Assembly: GCF_000021805.1 (NCBI RefSeq)
Contig: NC_011726.1
Location: 434,001 to 498,000, forward strand
From: Rippkaea orientalis PCC 8801
GTDB taxonomy: Bacteria; Cyanobacteriota; Cyanobacteriia; Cyanobacteriales; Microcystaceae
DNA length: 64,000 nucleotides
Direction of reading: 5' to 3'
Shown here piece after piece: positions 8,893 to 17,755 of the stretch. The translations under genes and the position numbers were made by a program. The notes beneath the pieces are model-generated. The model was not told where the DNA came from. It saw only the letters and a program-made list of their open reading frames with translations, and searched no databases. How positions within the stretch are numbered: the stretch's first letter is position 1; each line of letters starts with the position of its first letter.

Positions 8893-9269
8893 GGCAAAAA
8901 CCGATCCAAAGCAGCTTTTAATTCTTCAATTTCTGCATCAATATTACCTTCTTTGGCTGCACGGGCTATACATTCGCTTAAATGTTCGTCTAAAATTAAT
9001 CTAGAAACCCGATCAATTGCGCCTCTAACTGCTGCTAATTGCACTAAGACTTCTGGACAAGCACGATTTTCTGTGACCATCGTTTTAACTCCCCTAATGT
9101 GTCCTTCAATCCGAGAAAGACGATTTGTAATTTTCTTTAAGGACTCTTCACTGTGAATATGAGGATGTCCTCCATGGTGATGATGATGATTTTCAATATG
9201 AGTGTCTTCTAGAGACGGGTCTAGGGGAAAATTAGTAATAGTTTCATTAATGTCTTTATAAGTAGTCAA
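8889..9269 (-). CDS. inrS: CsoR-family metal-responsive repressor, InrS-like nickel sensor
   Basis: A 126-residue all-helical DUF156/CsoR protein. The predicted metal ligands C71, H96 and C100 have the same spacing as InrS C53, H78 and C82, and H39 matches InrS H21, the additional ligand reported for nickel. A His-rich stretch (residues 25-39, with five consecutive His) precedes the core. In Synechocystis InrS represses the nickel exporter gene nrsD; no exporter gene is visible here. The start codon is TTG (9269-9267), supported by GAGGAAG eight bases upstream and the absence of an early ATG. It follows a phosphoribosyltransferase gene by 46 bases. Confidence 0.85.
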   Translation of the reverse strand: MTTYKDINETITNFPLDPSLEDTHIENHHHHHGGHPHIHSEESLKKITNRLSRIEGHIRGVKTMVTENRACPEVLVQLAAVRGAIDRVSRLILDEHLSECIARAAKEGNIDAEIEELKAALDRFLP

Positions 9270-9315
9270 TGATTTAACTTCCTCTTTTAATCTATCAGTA
9301 TTATATCAGAAATCT

Positions 9316-9837
9316 CTAAATAGTATTAAGCTTTACTCCATTAGCTAAATCATCAAGCGTTATTGTTTCATAACATTCAAAGGGTTGATGAATCCAAGGA
9401 TTATCTTCTAAATACTCAACATAGTAATCGGGTTTAACCACAGAACAACTTTTATACCAAAGAACGGCAGACCGAATTTCCTGAATGTCTGGATTGTTGT
9501 AGTTTTTTAACCATTGGGTCGCTTCTTGAAGACTGATACCCGAATCAACCAAATCATCCACTAATAGGATATGACTTCCTAAGGATTTTTCTATCATCGC
9601 TAGATGCTCAGAAATCTGGATTTGTCCCCGCGTTTGCTGGTTTTCTCCTCCGTATGAAGCAGTATAGAGAATCGCTAGGGGTTTTTTATAGAGACGACAA
9701 AGAATGTCTCCGATTCTTAATCCTCCTTTGGCTAAACAGACAATTTGGTTAAATTCCCACTGAGATTGATGGATTTGCACCGCTAGGGTTTCAATGTGTT
9801 GATGGTATTGTTGCCAAGAAATATATAAATCTGACAT
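9316..9837 (-). CDS. Phosphoribosyltransferase (PRTase type I)
   Basis: A 173-residue protein with the PRPP-binding loop LLVDDLVDSG at residues 91-100, the hallmark of type I phosphoribosyltransferases. An AKGGLRIGD segment near residue 36 matches the PPi-binding loop. Similar bacterial proteins act on hypoxanthine, guanine or xanthine, but the hood that sets base specificity cannot be read reliably, so the substrate is left open. It is upstream of the inrS-like gene on the same strand and may be cotranscribed with it. Confidence 0.85.
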   Translation of the reverse strand: MSDLYISWQQYHQHIETLAVQIHQSQWEFNQIVCLAKGGLRIGDILCRLYKKPLAILYTASYGGENQQTRGQIQISEHLAMIEKSLGSHILLVDDLVDSGISLQEATQWLKNYNNPDIQEIRSAVLWYKSCSVVKPDYYVEYLEDNPWIHQPFECYETITLDDLANGVKLNTI

Positions 9838-9913
9838 AGGGTGAAAACAGAGTTAAGGGTTAGGTTTTAGCGATTAGATTAGCAAACTTCACCAAAAAAT
9901 AGCGTTTAATTCG

Positions 9914-10509
9914 TTAAGTTACTTGATCATAATGCTTTTGGCGATCATTCAGTATCCTTCTACTTGATTCATAAAACTTGTAGGGTGGGTTAGCGAAGCG
10001 TAACCCACCGCATGTAGCAAACGTTTCTAATTGATTTCTATAATATTTTAATTTAGCTTGAGATTTATGATATTGATAAATATTGATCATTGGAATGATA
10101 TAAAAATTAGAAAATTGATTATTAATATTCCGAGAAGAACAAATAACTGAAAGACGAACTGTATAAATAATATTATAAAATAATTCTTTTAATTGTGCTG
10201 CATAATCAAAAAAGAAATTTTCACCTCCACGAGGAGGGATGCGATCTAAATTATCAAAAATAACCAAAAATCCCTTATAGTTAGGAAACCGTTCTCTTAA
10301 CTTTTCCAACATCCTCGATGTCCTGTAAACACAATTTTGGTACATTCTCCAGGTTCTAAAAAATCCAAAGTTGTACTAACATTTTCTATTGCTTCAGTCT
10401 TTCTAATATCCGATAAATCCACATAATATTTAAGCGTTTCCCCCTGTAAAGGTTCAACATTACAAATGCGGTAAGCTTCCTTTAAAGTGGTAGCGCGATC
10501 GCCGATCAT
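9914..10509 (-). pseudogene. Decayed P-loop ATPase with internal deletion and frameshift
   Basis: Two overlapping frames together make one broken AAA/KAP-like ATPase. The upstream part (10509-10297) begins MIGDRATTLKEAYRI and ends at a Walker A remnant GHRGCWKS followed by a stop, where an intact gene would read GHRGCGKS. The downstream frame (from 10345) continues at once with a Walker B region, FLVIFDNLDRIPP. The segment normally between Walker A and B is missing, so a deletion fused the two halves out of frame. The 3' end also contains a dispersed palindrome (9984-10009). Confidence 0.75.
9984..10009. repeat. Dispersed palindrome (GGTGGGTTA type)
   Basis: GGTGGGTTA (9984-9992) and TAACCCACC (10001-10009) form a perfect 9-bp stem around GCGAAGCG. 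It resembles the GGTGGGC...GCCCACC hairpins at 14457, 29743 and 46918 in this window. It lies in the decayed ATPase gene. Confidence 0.85.
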
Positions 10510-10609
10510 GGATTTATCCCAATATACACTCCCTGATTATACTATAAACGCCTCCCTTTGCTGGCTCCGCGTGCAACCAATCTTAGTCAATATCCCGACA
10601 AATTAACGC

Positions 10610-12388
10610 TTATTGACAAATATAACGTTGATAACCATAGCCATTAATATAGGGATATTTTTTGTCATCAAGACGACAATTATCTAACTCAACCGAACCA
10701 TAAAAATTAACCGTCCAAACTTCCAAAGGATGATTCATATTTTGAACAACTTGTTTAAGGGTGGCTGTTACTTTAGGATCATTCAATTGGGTTTCATTTG
10801 CTAATAAAAAGGACGTATCTTGTAACTCAGAACCCTTGGTTAATTCTAAGGCAATACCCATCATTTCGCCCGTTTGAACTAAACTTTTATGGGTAGTAGC
10901 AATTAACACAGGATGGGTAGCTGTTTCTTTCATGACAGCAACGAAACGATCAGGTAAATAATATTTTTGATAACCTAAGTTAACTAAAACGGTAATTGAC
11001 CCTAAAAATCCCATAAAAACCACAGCATAAACCGCCAATTTCCCGTTACTATTGAGTTTAGCATAAAGCCTTTTTAACCAAACAATAGGATTAAAATTCC
11101 ACTGATTGGAAATAATCGCTTTTGCGGGTTTTACTTCATCCCAAGAAATAGCTAAACTTGCTCCTACTACGACTATAACAGCCGGGAAATAAACAAAACT
11201 GTATCGTGCACCGCGAGTAATATCAAGTCCGATAATATAAGTAATGGCTAAAAATAGCAAAATAGCACTAGCAATAAATCCCATTAAGACGACTAATGGC
11301 AACCGATAATCATCAAGTTTTAACCCCTTTTTAATCCCTTGAGTGACATAGGGAATTAACCAAATAAAAAACAGTAATAAAATCAATCCAGACAGAATAA
11401 CAATAGGAAGAGATGAAGATTCAACGGGTAATAAAGAAATCATGGGAACCCAAACAGCTAATAACTGAAATGGGGGACTAATTAAGTATAAAATATGCTC
11501 TATTGGATGAATCCAAGTGATCATATTATTACCGTATCCTTGGGGGATAATAATAGCCATCCAAACTAACCCCGTTGTCATTGTCCCCACAACAACTAAA
11601 GCAAGACGAATTAAATTAGTTTTATGTAGTTTCAGGGGGTTTTCTTGTTGTTTAGACTGACGATAAATTAAAAAAGCTAATATCATTCCTTCTGCTATCA
11701 ATGTCAACCCAAAAAAGAAATGAATTGATAATCCTAGTCCATTAATAACTATCCAGCTAAAAACTAATCCTAAAGGTAAGATAGTATGATTAAAAATATG
11801 TCTTACAGCAACCACTAAACAGAGTAAAGAAACAATAACAAAAAGAATGGATAACGTATAGTGACGCGCTTCTTGTGCTAAGAAAATTCCGTAGGGAGAA
11901 ACAGCCATTAACGCTGCACTAATTTGACCAACTAAAGGAGAACGAAAGACAATTTTTCCCAAAAAATAGACCCCAATAATCGATAAAACCCCAAATAAAG
12001 CAGGAAGCGATCGCATCATCCAAACGTCTACATAGTCTCCTAACGGGGGAAATAATTTAGTCCATAAATGCGCCAAAACAAAATACAAAGGAGGATGATT
12101 ATCTTCTTGTAAAATTAAGGAAACAACCTCACCCACTCCTACGTCTGGATTAAATTTAAGGGGTTGCAAAAGGACATCAATCGAGATAGCCTGATCTAGA
12201 GGAACTGACGTAAACTTATTCCCCAAACTAAAGACCATGGTCGCAAATTCATCCGTCCAAGGCGGTTTAGCTGCTAATTGAGTAAATCTCAGAATCCCCC
12301 CAAGAATAACCCATAAACCCAGTAGCAACCAATTATTTGACCTAGGTAATTGATCTACCAACCGTTGAGACACTTGAACTTTTAACAC
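10610..12388 (-). CDS. Membrane glycosyltransferase, GT-C / ArnT-PMT superfamily
   Basis: A 592-residue polytopic inner-membrane protein with roughly a dozen hydrophobic helices. The first periplasmic loop carries an acidic motif in PPWTDEFATM, and a second loop reads DNHPPLYFVLAHLW, both typical of lipid-phosphate-sugar-dependent GT-C glycosyltransferases (PMT_2 / GT39-GT83 group). These move a sugar from a polyprenyl-phosphate carrier onto lipid, protein or polysaccharide; the acceptor is unknown. The start codon is GTG at 12388. It lies alone, downstream of an intergenic region with a gene remnant on the other strand. Confidence 0.85.
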   Translation of the reverse strand: MLKVQVSQRLVDQLPRSNNWLLLGLWVILGGILRFTQLAAKPPWTDEFATMVFSLGNKFTSVPLDQAISIDVLLQPLKFNPDVGVGEVVSLILQEDNHPPLYFVLAHLWTKLFPPLGDYVDVWMMRSLPALFGVLSIIGVYFLGKIVFRSPLVGQISAALMAVSPYGIFLAQEARHYTLSILFVIVSLLCLVVAVRHIFNHTILPLGLVFSWIVINGLGLSIHFFFGLTLIAEGMILAFLIYRQSKQQENPLKLHKTNLIRLALVVVGTMTTGLVWMAIIIPQGYGNNMITWIHPIEHILYLISPPFQLLAVWVPMISLLPVESSSLPIVILSGLILLLFFIWLIPYVTQGIKKGLKLDDYRLPLVVLMGFIASAILLFLAITYIIGLDITRGARYSFVYFPAVIVVVGASLAISWDEVKPAKAIISNQWNFNPIVWLKRLYAKLNSNGKLAVYAVVFMGFLGSITVLVNLGYQKYYLPDRFVAVMKETATHPVLIATTHKSLVQTGEMMGIALELTKGSELQDTSFLLANETQLNDPKVTATLKQVVQNMNHPLEVWTVNFYGSVELDNCRLDDKKYPYINGYGYQRYICQ

Positions 12389-12480
12389 AGACTACCTCAC
12401 AACCCACTGTCAATAAAATAACTCATTTTTTCGCATTAATGAGATATTTGTTAAGATTTTAGCATAACAAGTCTGGTAGA
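12389..12480. other. Intergenic region between the GT-C gene and a gene remnant
   Basis: AT-rich, without a recognisable structure. Together with the remnant at 12481-12714 and the pgi leader (12715-12867) it makes a 479-base gap. In the pgi leader there is a TTGACA at 12733-12738 but no -10 box at standard spacing. Confidence 0.5.
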
Positions 12481-12714
12481 ATGAGTCAATTAATACTTCT
12501 AAGTATTGCTAAATTTCCTGCTCAGATCAATCTATTTTGTAATAATCCAGATCAAAAGTTAGGTGCAATAGATAAAATTTAAAAAACCCCTCTAAAACAA
12601 AAAATTATTAAAGCTTTAAACACAGAAGGAATAGCCGTCTTCAAAACAACAATCAATCATCCTTTAGCTAATATTTTACTAGCCACAATCGAAGATAGGA
12701 AAGATAGGCAATAG
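12481..12714 (+). pseudogene. Remnant of a pentapeptide-repeat-type protein N-terminus
   Basis: A 78-codon frame from ATG 12481 to TAG 12714 is interrupted once by an in-frame TAA after about 33 codons. After the stop the translation (KTPLKQKIIKALNTEGI, then NHPLANILLATIED) resembles the conserved N-terminal block of many cyanobacterial pentapeptide-repeat proteins. The pentapeptide repeats themselves are absent. The family match is from memory and moderate. Confidence 0.45.
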
Positions 12715-12867
12715 CTTGAAAGTTCAGCTTGATTGACAGATATCGTACTATTATCTCGAAAAAAATAACGAAATCTTAACCCCTTGTCCATCGCATCTAT
12801 ATCTATGATCATGAGAGGGAATATGTAATCATCTCCGAGAACTCATCCAAATAGTGCAGTATTTTCT

Positions 12868-14448
12868 ATGGATAAGCTACAACTCTGGCAACGTTACCAA
12901 AATTGGCTATATTATCACGAAGGATTAGGAATATACCTTGATATCAGCCGAATGCGCTTTGATGATCCCTTTGTTGACCGCCTCAAACCCAAATTTGACA
13001 AAGCGTTTCAAGATATGGAAGCCCTAGAAGCCGGGGCGATCGCAAACCCAGACGAAGGCCGTATGGTCGGTCATTATTGGTTGCGGGCACCGGAATTAGC
13101 CCCCAACGACGAGGCGAGAAAGGAAATTACCGAACCCCTCGCCGCGATCGCAGACTTTGTAACCAAAGTACACAACACAACCATCAAACCCCCCACAGCC
13201 GAAAAATTCACCGATGTCCTCTCCATTGGGATTGGTGGATCGGCCTTAGGACCCCAATTTGTGGCCGAAGCCTTGTCCTCTGACTTTCCCCCCATGGCCA
13301 TCCACTTCATCGACAATAGCGACCCCGCCGGGATCGATCGCATTTTAACCCGTTTAGGCGATCGCCTGAAAAGTACCCTCGTTATCGTCACCAGCAAGTC
13401 CGGAGGAACCCCCGAAACCCGCAACGGGATGTTAGAGGTTAAAGCAGCTTACGAGGCCAAAGGCTTAGATTTTGCGCCCCACGCCGTCGCTGTTACCATG
13501 CCAGGCAGTAAAATGGATCAATTTGCCGAAAATTGGTTAGCGCGTTTTCCCATGCAGGACTGGGTGGGGGGACGGACTTCGGAACTGTCGGCCGTAGGGT
13601 TATTACCCGCAGCGTTGCAGGGTATTGACATTCAAGCCATGTTAGCCGGGGCTAAGGAGATGGACGTAGCAACACGGGTTAAAGACCTCAAGACCAACCC
13701 TGCCGCATTATTAGCTCTAGCATGGTATTATTCGGGCAATGGCAAGGGAGAAAAGGATATGGTCATTCTTCCCTACAAAGACAGTTTGCTGCTGTTTAGT
13801 CGCTATTTGCAGCAGTTAGTCATGGAGTCGTTGGGGAAAGAAACCGATCTCGATGGCAATACCGTCTATCAGGGTATTGCGGTCTATGGAAATAAGGGAT
13901 CGACCGATCAACACGCTTATGTTCAGCAGTTACGCGAAGGAGTCCCTAATTTCTTTGCGACCTTTATTGAAGTGTTAGAGGATCGTCAAGGAGAGTCCAT
14001 CGAGTTAGATCCAGGTATCACCTCTGGGGACTATCTATCGGGGTTCATTCAAGGGACTAGACAGGCATTATACGAGAATAACCGCGACTCTGTGACCATT
14101 ACCATCCCCCAAGTTAATCCTCGCATCGTTGGGGCATTAATTGCTCTTTATGAACGCACAGTTAGCTTTTATGGGTCTTTGGTCAATGTTAACGCCTATC
14201 ACCAACCGGGGGTAGAAGCAGGGAAGAAAATGGCTGCTTCTATCCTATCTTTGCAAACGGAGATCCAAAAAGTCATCAAAGAGTCCGTCGGATCGTTAGA
14301 TCTTGTGACTTTAGCCGAAAAAGCCGGAGATCCTGAAGCAGTCGAAGCGGTTTATAAAATTGTTCGTCATTTAGCTGCTAATGGCAGGGGTGTTACCCTA
14401 GATGGCGATCTGGCTAATCCTTCTAGCCTAAAAGTCTCTGCTGGCTAG
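12868..14448 (+). CDS. pgi: Glucose-6-phosphate isomerase
   Basis: Interconverts glucose-6-phosphate and fructose-6-phosphate. The 526-residue protein shows the sugar-phosphate-binding [11 protein letters not shown] block near residue 119, a [10 protein letters not shown] block near 175, and the [15 protein letters not shown] region near 229. Length fits the cyanobacterial pgi type. The ATG at 12868 begins [13 protein letters not shown] and has only weak upstream Shine-Dalgarno character. Several HIP1 sites lie in the gene. It is monocistronic and followed by a hairpin repeat. Confidence 0.96.
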   Translation: MDKLQLWQRYQNWLYYHEGLGIYLDISRMRFDDPFVDRLKPKFDKAFQDMEALEAGAIANPDEGRMVGHYWLRAPELAPNDEARKEITEPLAAIADFVTKVHNTTIKPPTAEKFTDVLSIGIGGSALGPQFVAEALSSDFPPMAIHFIDNSDPAGIDRILTRLGDRLKSTLVIVTSKSGGTPETRNGMLEVKAAYEAKGLDFAPHAVAVTMPGSKMDQFAENWLARFPMQDWVGGRTSELSAVGLLPAALQGIDIQAMLAGAKEMDVATRVKDLKTNPAALLALAWYYSGNGKGEKDMVILPYKDSLLLFSRYLQQLVMESLGKETDLDGNTVYQGIAVYGNKGSTDQHAYVQQLREGVPNFFATFIEVLEDRQGESIELDPGITSGDYLSGFIQGTRQALYENNRDSVTITIPQVNPRIVGALIALYERTVSFYGSLVNVNAYHQPGVEAGKKMAASILSLQTEIQKVIKESVGSLDLVTLAEKAGDPEAVEAVYKIVRHLAANGRGVTLDGDLANPSSLKVSAG

Positions 14449-14456
14449 TATCATGT

Positions 14457-14479
14457 TAGGGTGGGCAATGCCCACCCTA
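14457..14479. repeat. GGTGGGC-type hairpin repeat after pgi
   Basis: A near-perfect palindrome TAGGGTGGGCA/ATGCCCACCCTA just after the pgi stop. The same element occurs near 29743-29765 and 46918-46941, each time just past a stop codon, suggesting it doubles as a transcript-end structure. Confidence 0.85.
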
Positions 14480-14527
14480 CAGATATTGTTCGTTTAATTA
14501 TGCCGACCTACCTACTTTAGATGAAAA

Positions 14528-14980
14528 TTAATACAAGAAAATCGCGCCACTTTTTTGTAAATTAACCACTCGATGTCCCAAAAAACTAGGCTCACTTTTT
14601 TCAATCGTGACTTGAACAAGATTGTTATTATCTACATTAACACTAAATTTAAGAGTCATGGGATTATCTGGATCACCAGAGGTCTTAGGATAGACCACAA
14701 TATATGCTGTGTCGCCAAAGTTTTTTAATGTGGTTGTTTGCTGTGGATCAAGTTGCTGAGGATTCATTGATTCTAGATCAGTTAAATCGTATTCTAGAAG
14801 CAGTTCCGTTTTATTAATGAGTTGCACTTCAACAGTTTTTTTAGGATTAAATCTAGCGATAGGTTGCCAAAATCCAGGTTGATAAGTAGAAGCAGGAGGA
14901 GTTTCTGCCATCGATTTAACAGGCAATATAGGAAGCAATAAAGCTAATAATAAGGTGATTCTTTTAGACGTTAGTTTCAT
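14528..14980 (-). CDS. Secreted hypothetical protein
   Basis: A 150-residue protein with a clear signal peptide (KRITLLLALLLPILPVKSMA, cleavage near residue 25). The mature part is beta-rich and begins with PGFWQPIARFNPKKTVEVQL. It has no cysteine pair or known motif, and I do not recognise the family. It probably lies in the periplasm. It is convergent with pgi, separated by the hairpin repeat. Confidence 0.7.
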   Translation of the reverse strand: MKLTSKRITLLLALLLPILPVKSMAETPPASTYQPGFWQPIARFNPKKTVEVQLINKTELLLEYDLTDLESMNPQQLDPQQTTTLKNFGDTAYIVVYPKTSGDPDNPMTLKFSVNVDNNNLVQVTIEKSEPSFLGHRVVNLQKSGAIFLY

Positions 14981-15120
14981 GATTGATGTTTCCTAATAAA
15001 CAAACTGAGTTGGCATTGCCTACTCTGCAAATATTGTTGTTTTAATAATACCGTCTTATTGATCGTACTTCATATTAACCTAAAAAGGTTAATCCCTTAC
15101 CAGTCTTTAAACTGTCCTAC

Positions 15121-15918
15121 TTATAACCATCCTTTTAATCGATAGATAAAGGTTCCGATATATTCTTTGAGTGCTAAGGTAGTTAAAGACAGTCGATGAG
15201 CATCCGGCAATAATCCTAAGATAAATCCTTCGATACTCGTTTGGTTATTAGTTTCATCAATTTCGGTGACAAAATAATCGGTTGGTGTTCCAATAACATT
15301 AATACCTAATTTTTCAAAAATTAAACGGGCACGGGGTAAATGAAATGCAGAAGTGACTAATAAAACTTTTTTGATCCCTAAATTATCTAAAATTTGTTTA
15401 ACATTAATGGCATTTTCATAGGTATTCAATGAGTTAGGTTCTTGAATAATTGCCTGAGAAGGAACCCCCAACATTTGTAATAATTGTGCCATATCTTCTG
15501 ACTCAGGACGACTATTCCCTGACCAACTAATGCGCCCTCCTGATGCAATAATTAAAGGAGCTTTTTGGTCTAAATAGAGTTTAGCTGCATAAAATAAGCG
15601 ATCGCCGTGTTCATTCACATCAACCATCGGACGGGGTTTAACCGGGGATTTCGTCGCACCTCCAAGAACCACGATCACCTCTGCTTGAGGGATTATTACA
15701 GGAGGAGAAATTTGCTGTTCTAGGGATTGAATCAGGGCAGAACTCACCCAAGCATTGCTAGAAATCAAGAGAATGACTAAAGCAAAAGCAACCGGAAAAG
15801 GAGTCCAATTAGGACGTTTCCAAAATAAAATTAGGGCAACTAAAAGCAGTAAACAAGATAATCCTAACGGATACAAAAAAAGCGGTAAAATTTTCGATAA
15901 AAATAGAAAATTTGTCAT
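15121..15918 (-). CDS. YdcF/ElyC/SanA-type DUF218 membrane protein
   Basis: Two N-terminal hydrophobic helices are followed by a DUF218 domain with its characteristic blocks: VIVVLGGATK, ASGGRISW, EPNSLNTYENA and VTSAFHLPRARLIF. Proteins of this family (E. coli ElyC, SanA) affect envelope and peptidoglycan-precursor metabolism; the reaction is not established. ATG at 15918 is preferred over a TTG eight codons upstream (15942). Downstream of the DUF3318 gene by about 50 bases on the same strand, so possibly cotranscribed. Confidence 0.85.
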   Translation of the reverse strand: MTNFLFLSKILPLFLYPLGLSCLLLLVALILFWKRPNWTPFPVAFALVILLISSNAWVSSALIQSLEQQISPPVIIPQAEVIVVLGGATKSPVKPRPMVDVNEHGDRLFYAAKLYLDQKAPLIIASGGRISWSGNSRPESEDMAQLLQMLGVPSQAIIQEPNSLNTYENAINVKQILDNLGIKKVLLVTSAFHLPRARLIFEKLGINVIGTPTDYFVTEIDETNNQTSIEGFILGLLPDAHRLSLTTLALKEYIGTFIYRLKGWL

Positions 15919-15967
15919 AAAAATGAATAGAAAATAGCTCAAAAATCAATGTTTACTATTGACTGAA

Positions 15968-16582
15968 TTATTCCCTTGTTTTAACATTTTCAGGAACGCC
16001 AACGGGAGACAGATTAGCCATGGCCTTAAGATTCTGAACCCGAATTAATTCGGTAAAATTGAGGCTAGAACGCCCTTCTAATTGGGCACAGCCTTCTAGA
16101 CCCTCCAAGAGATTTCTCGCGGCTTCTACCTCCGTATAACCCCTTCTGAGAGCCACTTTAATCGCCTCTTCATCGGCATCGAGTTCCCGTTGCACACTGC
16201 GGTTATTGCGCCAAATTTGATATCCTGCGATCGCCGTTAACCCACCCGACGCGACCATGCCTAAAATATCCCCTTGAACCGTTTGCACTGTCAATCCCAA
16301 CAGTCCAGCGAGGGTAATTCCTTGATATAAATCGGGTTTAAACCATTTAATCCCCGTTAAACTGCTTGTTGCCCTTAAGATCAATAAATCTCGCTGTCCT
16401 CTAGGCAACCGTCGCCACAAATCGAAGTTAATATAGATAGGACGGCTATCCCGATTCCAAGGGGGAGAAAACGGCGCATCAATTACCTTAGACTGCTGGG
16501 GTTTGCTAACAATTTTCGTTAACATTCTCCCCGAAGCGGGCATCACATCCAATAAACGGCTAATTTCAGATTCAACACTCAT
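15968..16582 (-). CDS. DUF3318-type hypothetical protein
   Basis: A 204-residue protein of a conserved cyanobacterial family (DUF3318). The N-terminal half is soluble (PIYINFDLWRRLPRGQRDLL), followed by two hydrophobic stretches (about 100-135) and a helical C-terminus with RELDADEEAIKVALRRGYTE. The membrane pair and the helical acidic segment are all that can be said; the function is unknown. ATG start at 16582. Confidence 0.75.
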   Translation of the reverse strand: MSVESEISRLLDVMPASGRMLTKIVSKPQQSKVIDAPFSPPWNRDSRPIYINFDLWRRLPRGQRDLLILRATSSLTGIKWFKPDLYQGITLAGLLGLTVQTVQGDILGMVASGGLTAIAGYQIWRNNRSVQRELDADEEAIKVALRRGYTEVEAARNLLEGLEGCAQLEGRSSLNFTELIRVQNLKAMANLSPVGVPENVKTRE

Positions 16583-16609
16583 GAAGTCTTAATATCCAAG
16601 GAAAACTCA

Positions 16610-16804
16610 CTATTGAGTATAATGGCTTTCCGATGGCTTGTCTTTATTCAAACACTTCTCCAGTAATTGAATTTTATAGGAGTACCAAAAATGACTTAAC
16701 TTCCAAATCATGGGTTTATTGGGAGCAAACAGTGGTTGATTCAGATATTCCCAAACAGCCCCCCAAATCTGTTTAAATTTCCATAGTTTAACTTTCCAGG
16801 TCAT
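16610..16804 (-). CDS. Possible small Trp-rich hypothetical protein
   Basis: From ATG 16804 a 64-residue frame encodes a basic, aromatic-rich peptide (MTWKVKLWKFKQIWGAVWEY) with an AAGGA nine bases upstream. The frame stays open up to a TTG at 17029, but that extension has no domain or good start. It could be chance. It lies 27 bases upstream of the DUF3318 gene on the same strand. Confidence 0.35.
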   Translation of the reverse strand: MTWKVKLWKFKQIWGAVWEYLNQPLFAPNKPMIWKLSHFWYSYKIQLLEKCLNKDKPSESHYTQ

Positions 16805-17065
16805 GGCTTTAAAATCCTTGAAACTATTTTTTAAATAAAGAAAAAAAGATTTTTGATTAGTCTTCACGAAGGTTAGAGCAAGATAATATCTAACCCCTCT
16901 ATTACTAATCTGACAGATTGTGTCTCGCTTATCTCTGGTCAAAATTGCGGAAGATTGTCCCAAAGATTGAGCGAAATTCAGTAGTTTCTTTGAAGTTTTG
17001 CTAATATAGAAAATTACAAAATTTTGCAATCTTTCATATAACTACACAGTTACCCTTAATCAAAT

Positions 17066-17218
17066 AACGAGAGTTCAACCAAACTAGGGTTCGGACTCCT
17101 TAGTCAAAACTAGCTAATTTTTGACATCGAACTCCCGTTAGAATAGAGGTCTACTGCGAGCAAGACTAGGGAACAAAAATCTGACAGCACATCGGTGCAT
17201 ATAATGAATATTCCCTAG
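17066..17218 (-). ncRNA. Candidate structured RNA upstream of folB's neighbour
   Basis: Two nested hairpin systems fill this gap. First: AACGAGAGTTC (17066-17076) with GAACTCCCGTT (17129-17139), enclosing GTCAAAA/TTTTGAC. Second: CTAGGGAA (17166-17173) with TTCCCTAG (17211-17218), enclosing GCAC-ATCG-GTGC. The only mismatch of the first stem becomes a G-U pair on the minus strand, favouring a minus-strand transcript, the same direction as the flanking genes. It could be an untranslated leader of the gene downstream or a separate small RNA. No known family was recognised. Confidence 0.4.
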
Positions 17219-17303
17219 AAATGTCATCAAGATTAATTCATATTACATTTCGTAATATAAAAATTTTTCAATAGGGCAGAAATACCGAAAAATCAATTTT
17301 TTG

Positions 17304-17660
17304 TCAATTTTTTCGAGTAATATCAACCGTGATTTTACCGCCAAAATCAGGAATAGGAGCAGCCGGTTTGCTCAGACGAACTCTGACTTGTTGGACTTTA
17401 TCTAAGGTTAAAATAGCTTGGGCGATCGCAGCAGCTAATTTTTCGATCAGGGCAAATTTTTCAGTAGCAATCAGTCTTTTAACAATGGCGATCGCTTGAC
17501 GATAATCAAGGGTATCCTCTAACTGATCTGTCTGACCTGCGGGGTCTAAATCTAGCCCCAGAATTAGATCCACTTCAAACCATTGACCTAAGACTTGTTC
17601 CTCCGGCAAATATCCAATATAGCCATAACAACGAATCCCAGTAATTTCAATGAAGTCCAT
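17304..17660 (-). CDS. folB: Dihydroneopterin aldolase
   Basis: Makes 6-hydroxymethyl-7,8-dihydropterin in folate synthesis. The 118-residue protein has the family hallmarks: GIRCYGYIGYLPEEQVLGQ near the start with the conserved Glu pair, LDYRQ in the middle, and the catalytic lysine in VRLSKPAAPIP near residue 100. ATG at 17660. Other folate genes are not adjacent. Confidence 0.93.
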   Translation of the reverse strand: MDFIEITGIRCYGYIGYLPEEQVLGQWFEVDLILGLDLDPAGQTDQLEDTLDYRQAIAIVKRLIATEKFALIEKLAAAIAQAILTLDKVQQVRVRLSKPAAPIPDFGGKITVDITRKN

Positions 17661-17755
17661 AGTCTTTTAGCAATTTAACCCTAGACATTTAAGTTTAGCA
17701 GGTATAATAATTAAATAGAACTTTTCTTAACTTAAGTATTGAGATTAACTTCTCG

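Noticed and set aside
16610-17029. 139-residue ORF from TTG 17029
   Set aside because: The start is a weak TTG, the upstream half has no recognisable protein features, and only the last 64 codons have an ATG with Shine-Dalgarno; kept at low confidence in the shorter form.
17080-17110. tRNA-like T-arm (GGGTTCGGACTCC)
   Set aside because: No acceptor stem, anticodon arm or CCA context fits; the surrounding stems have other pairings.
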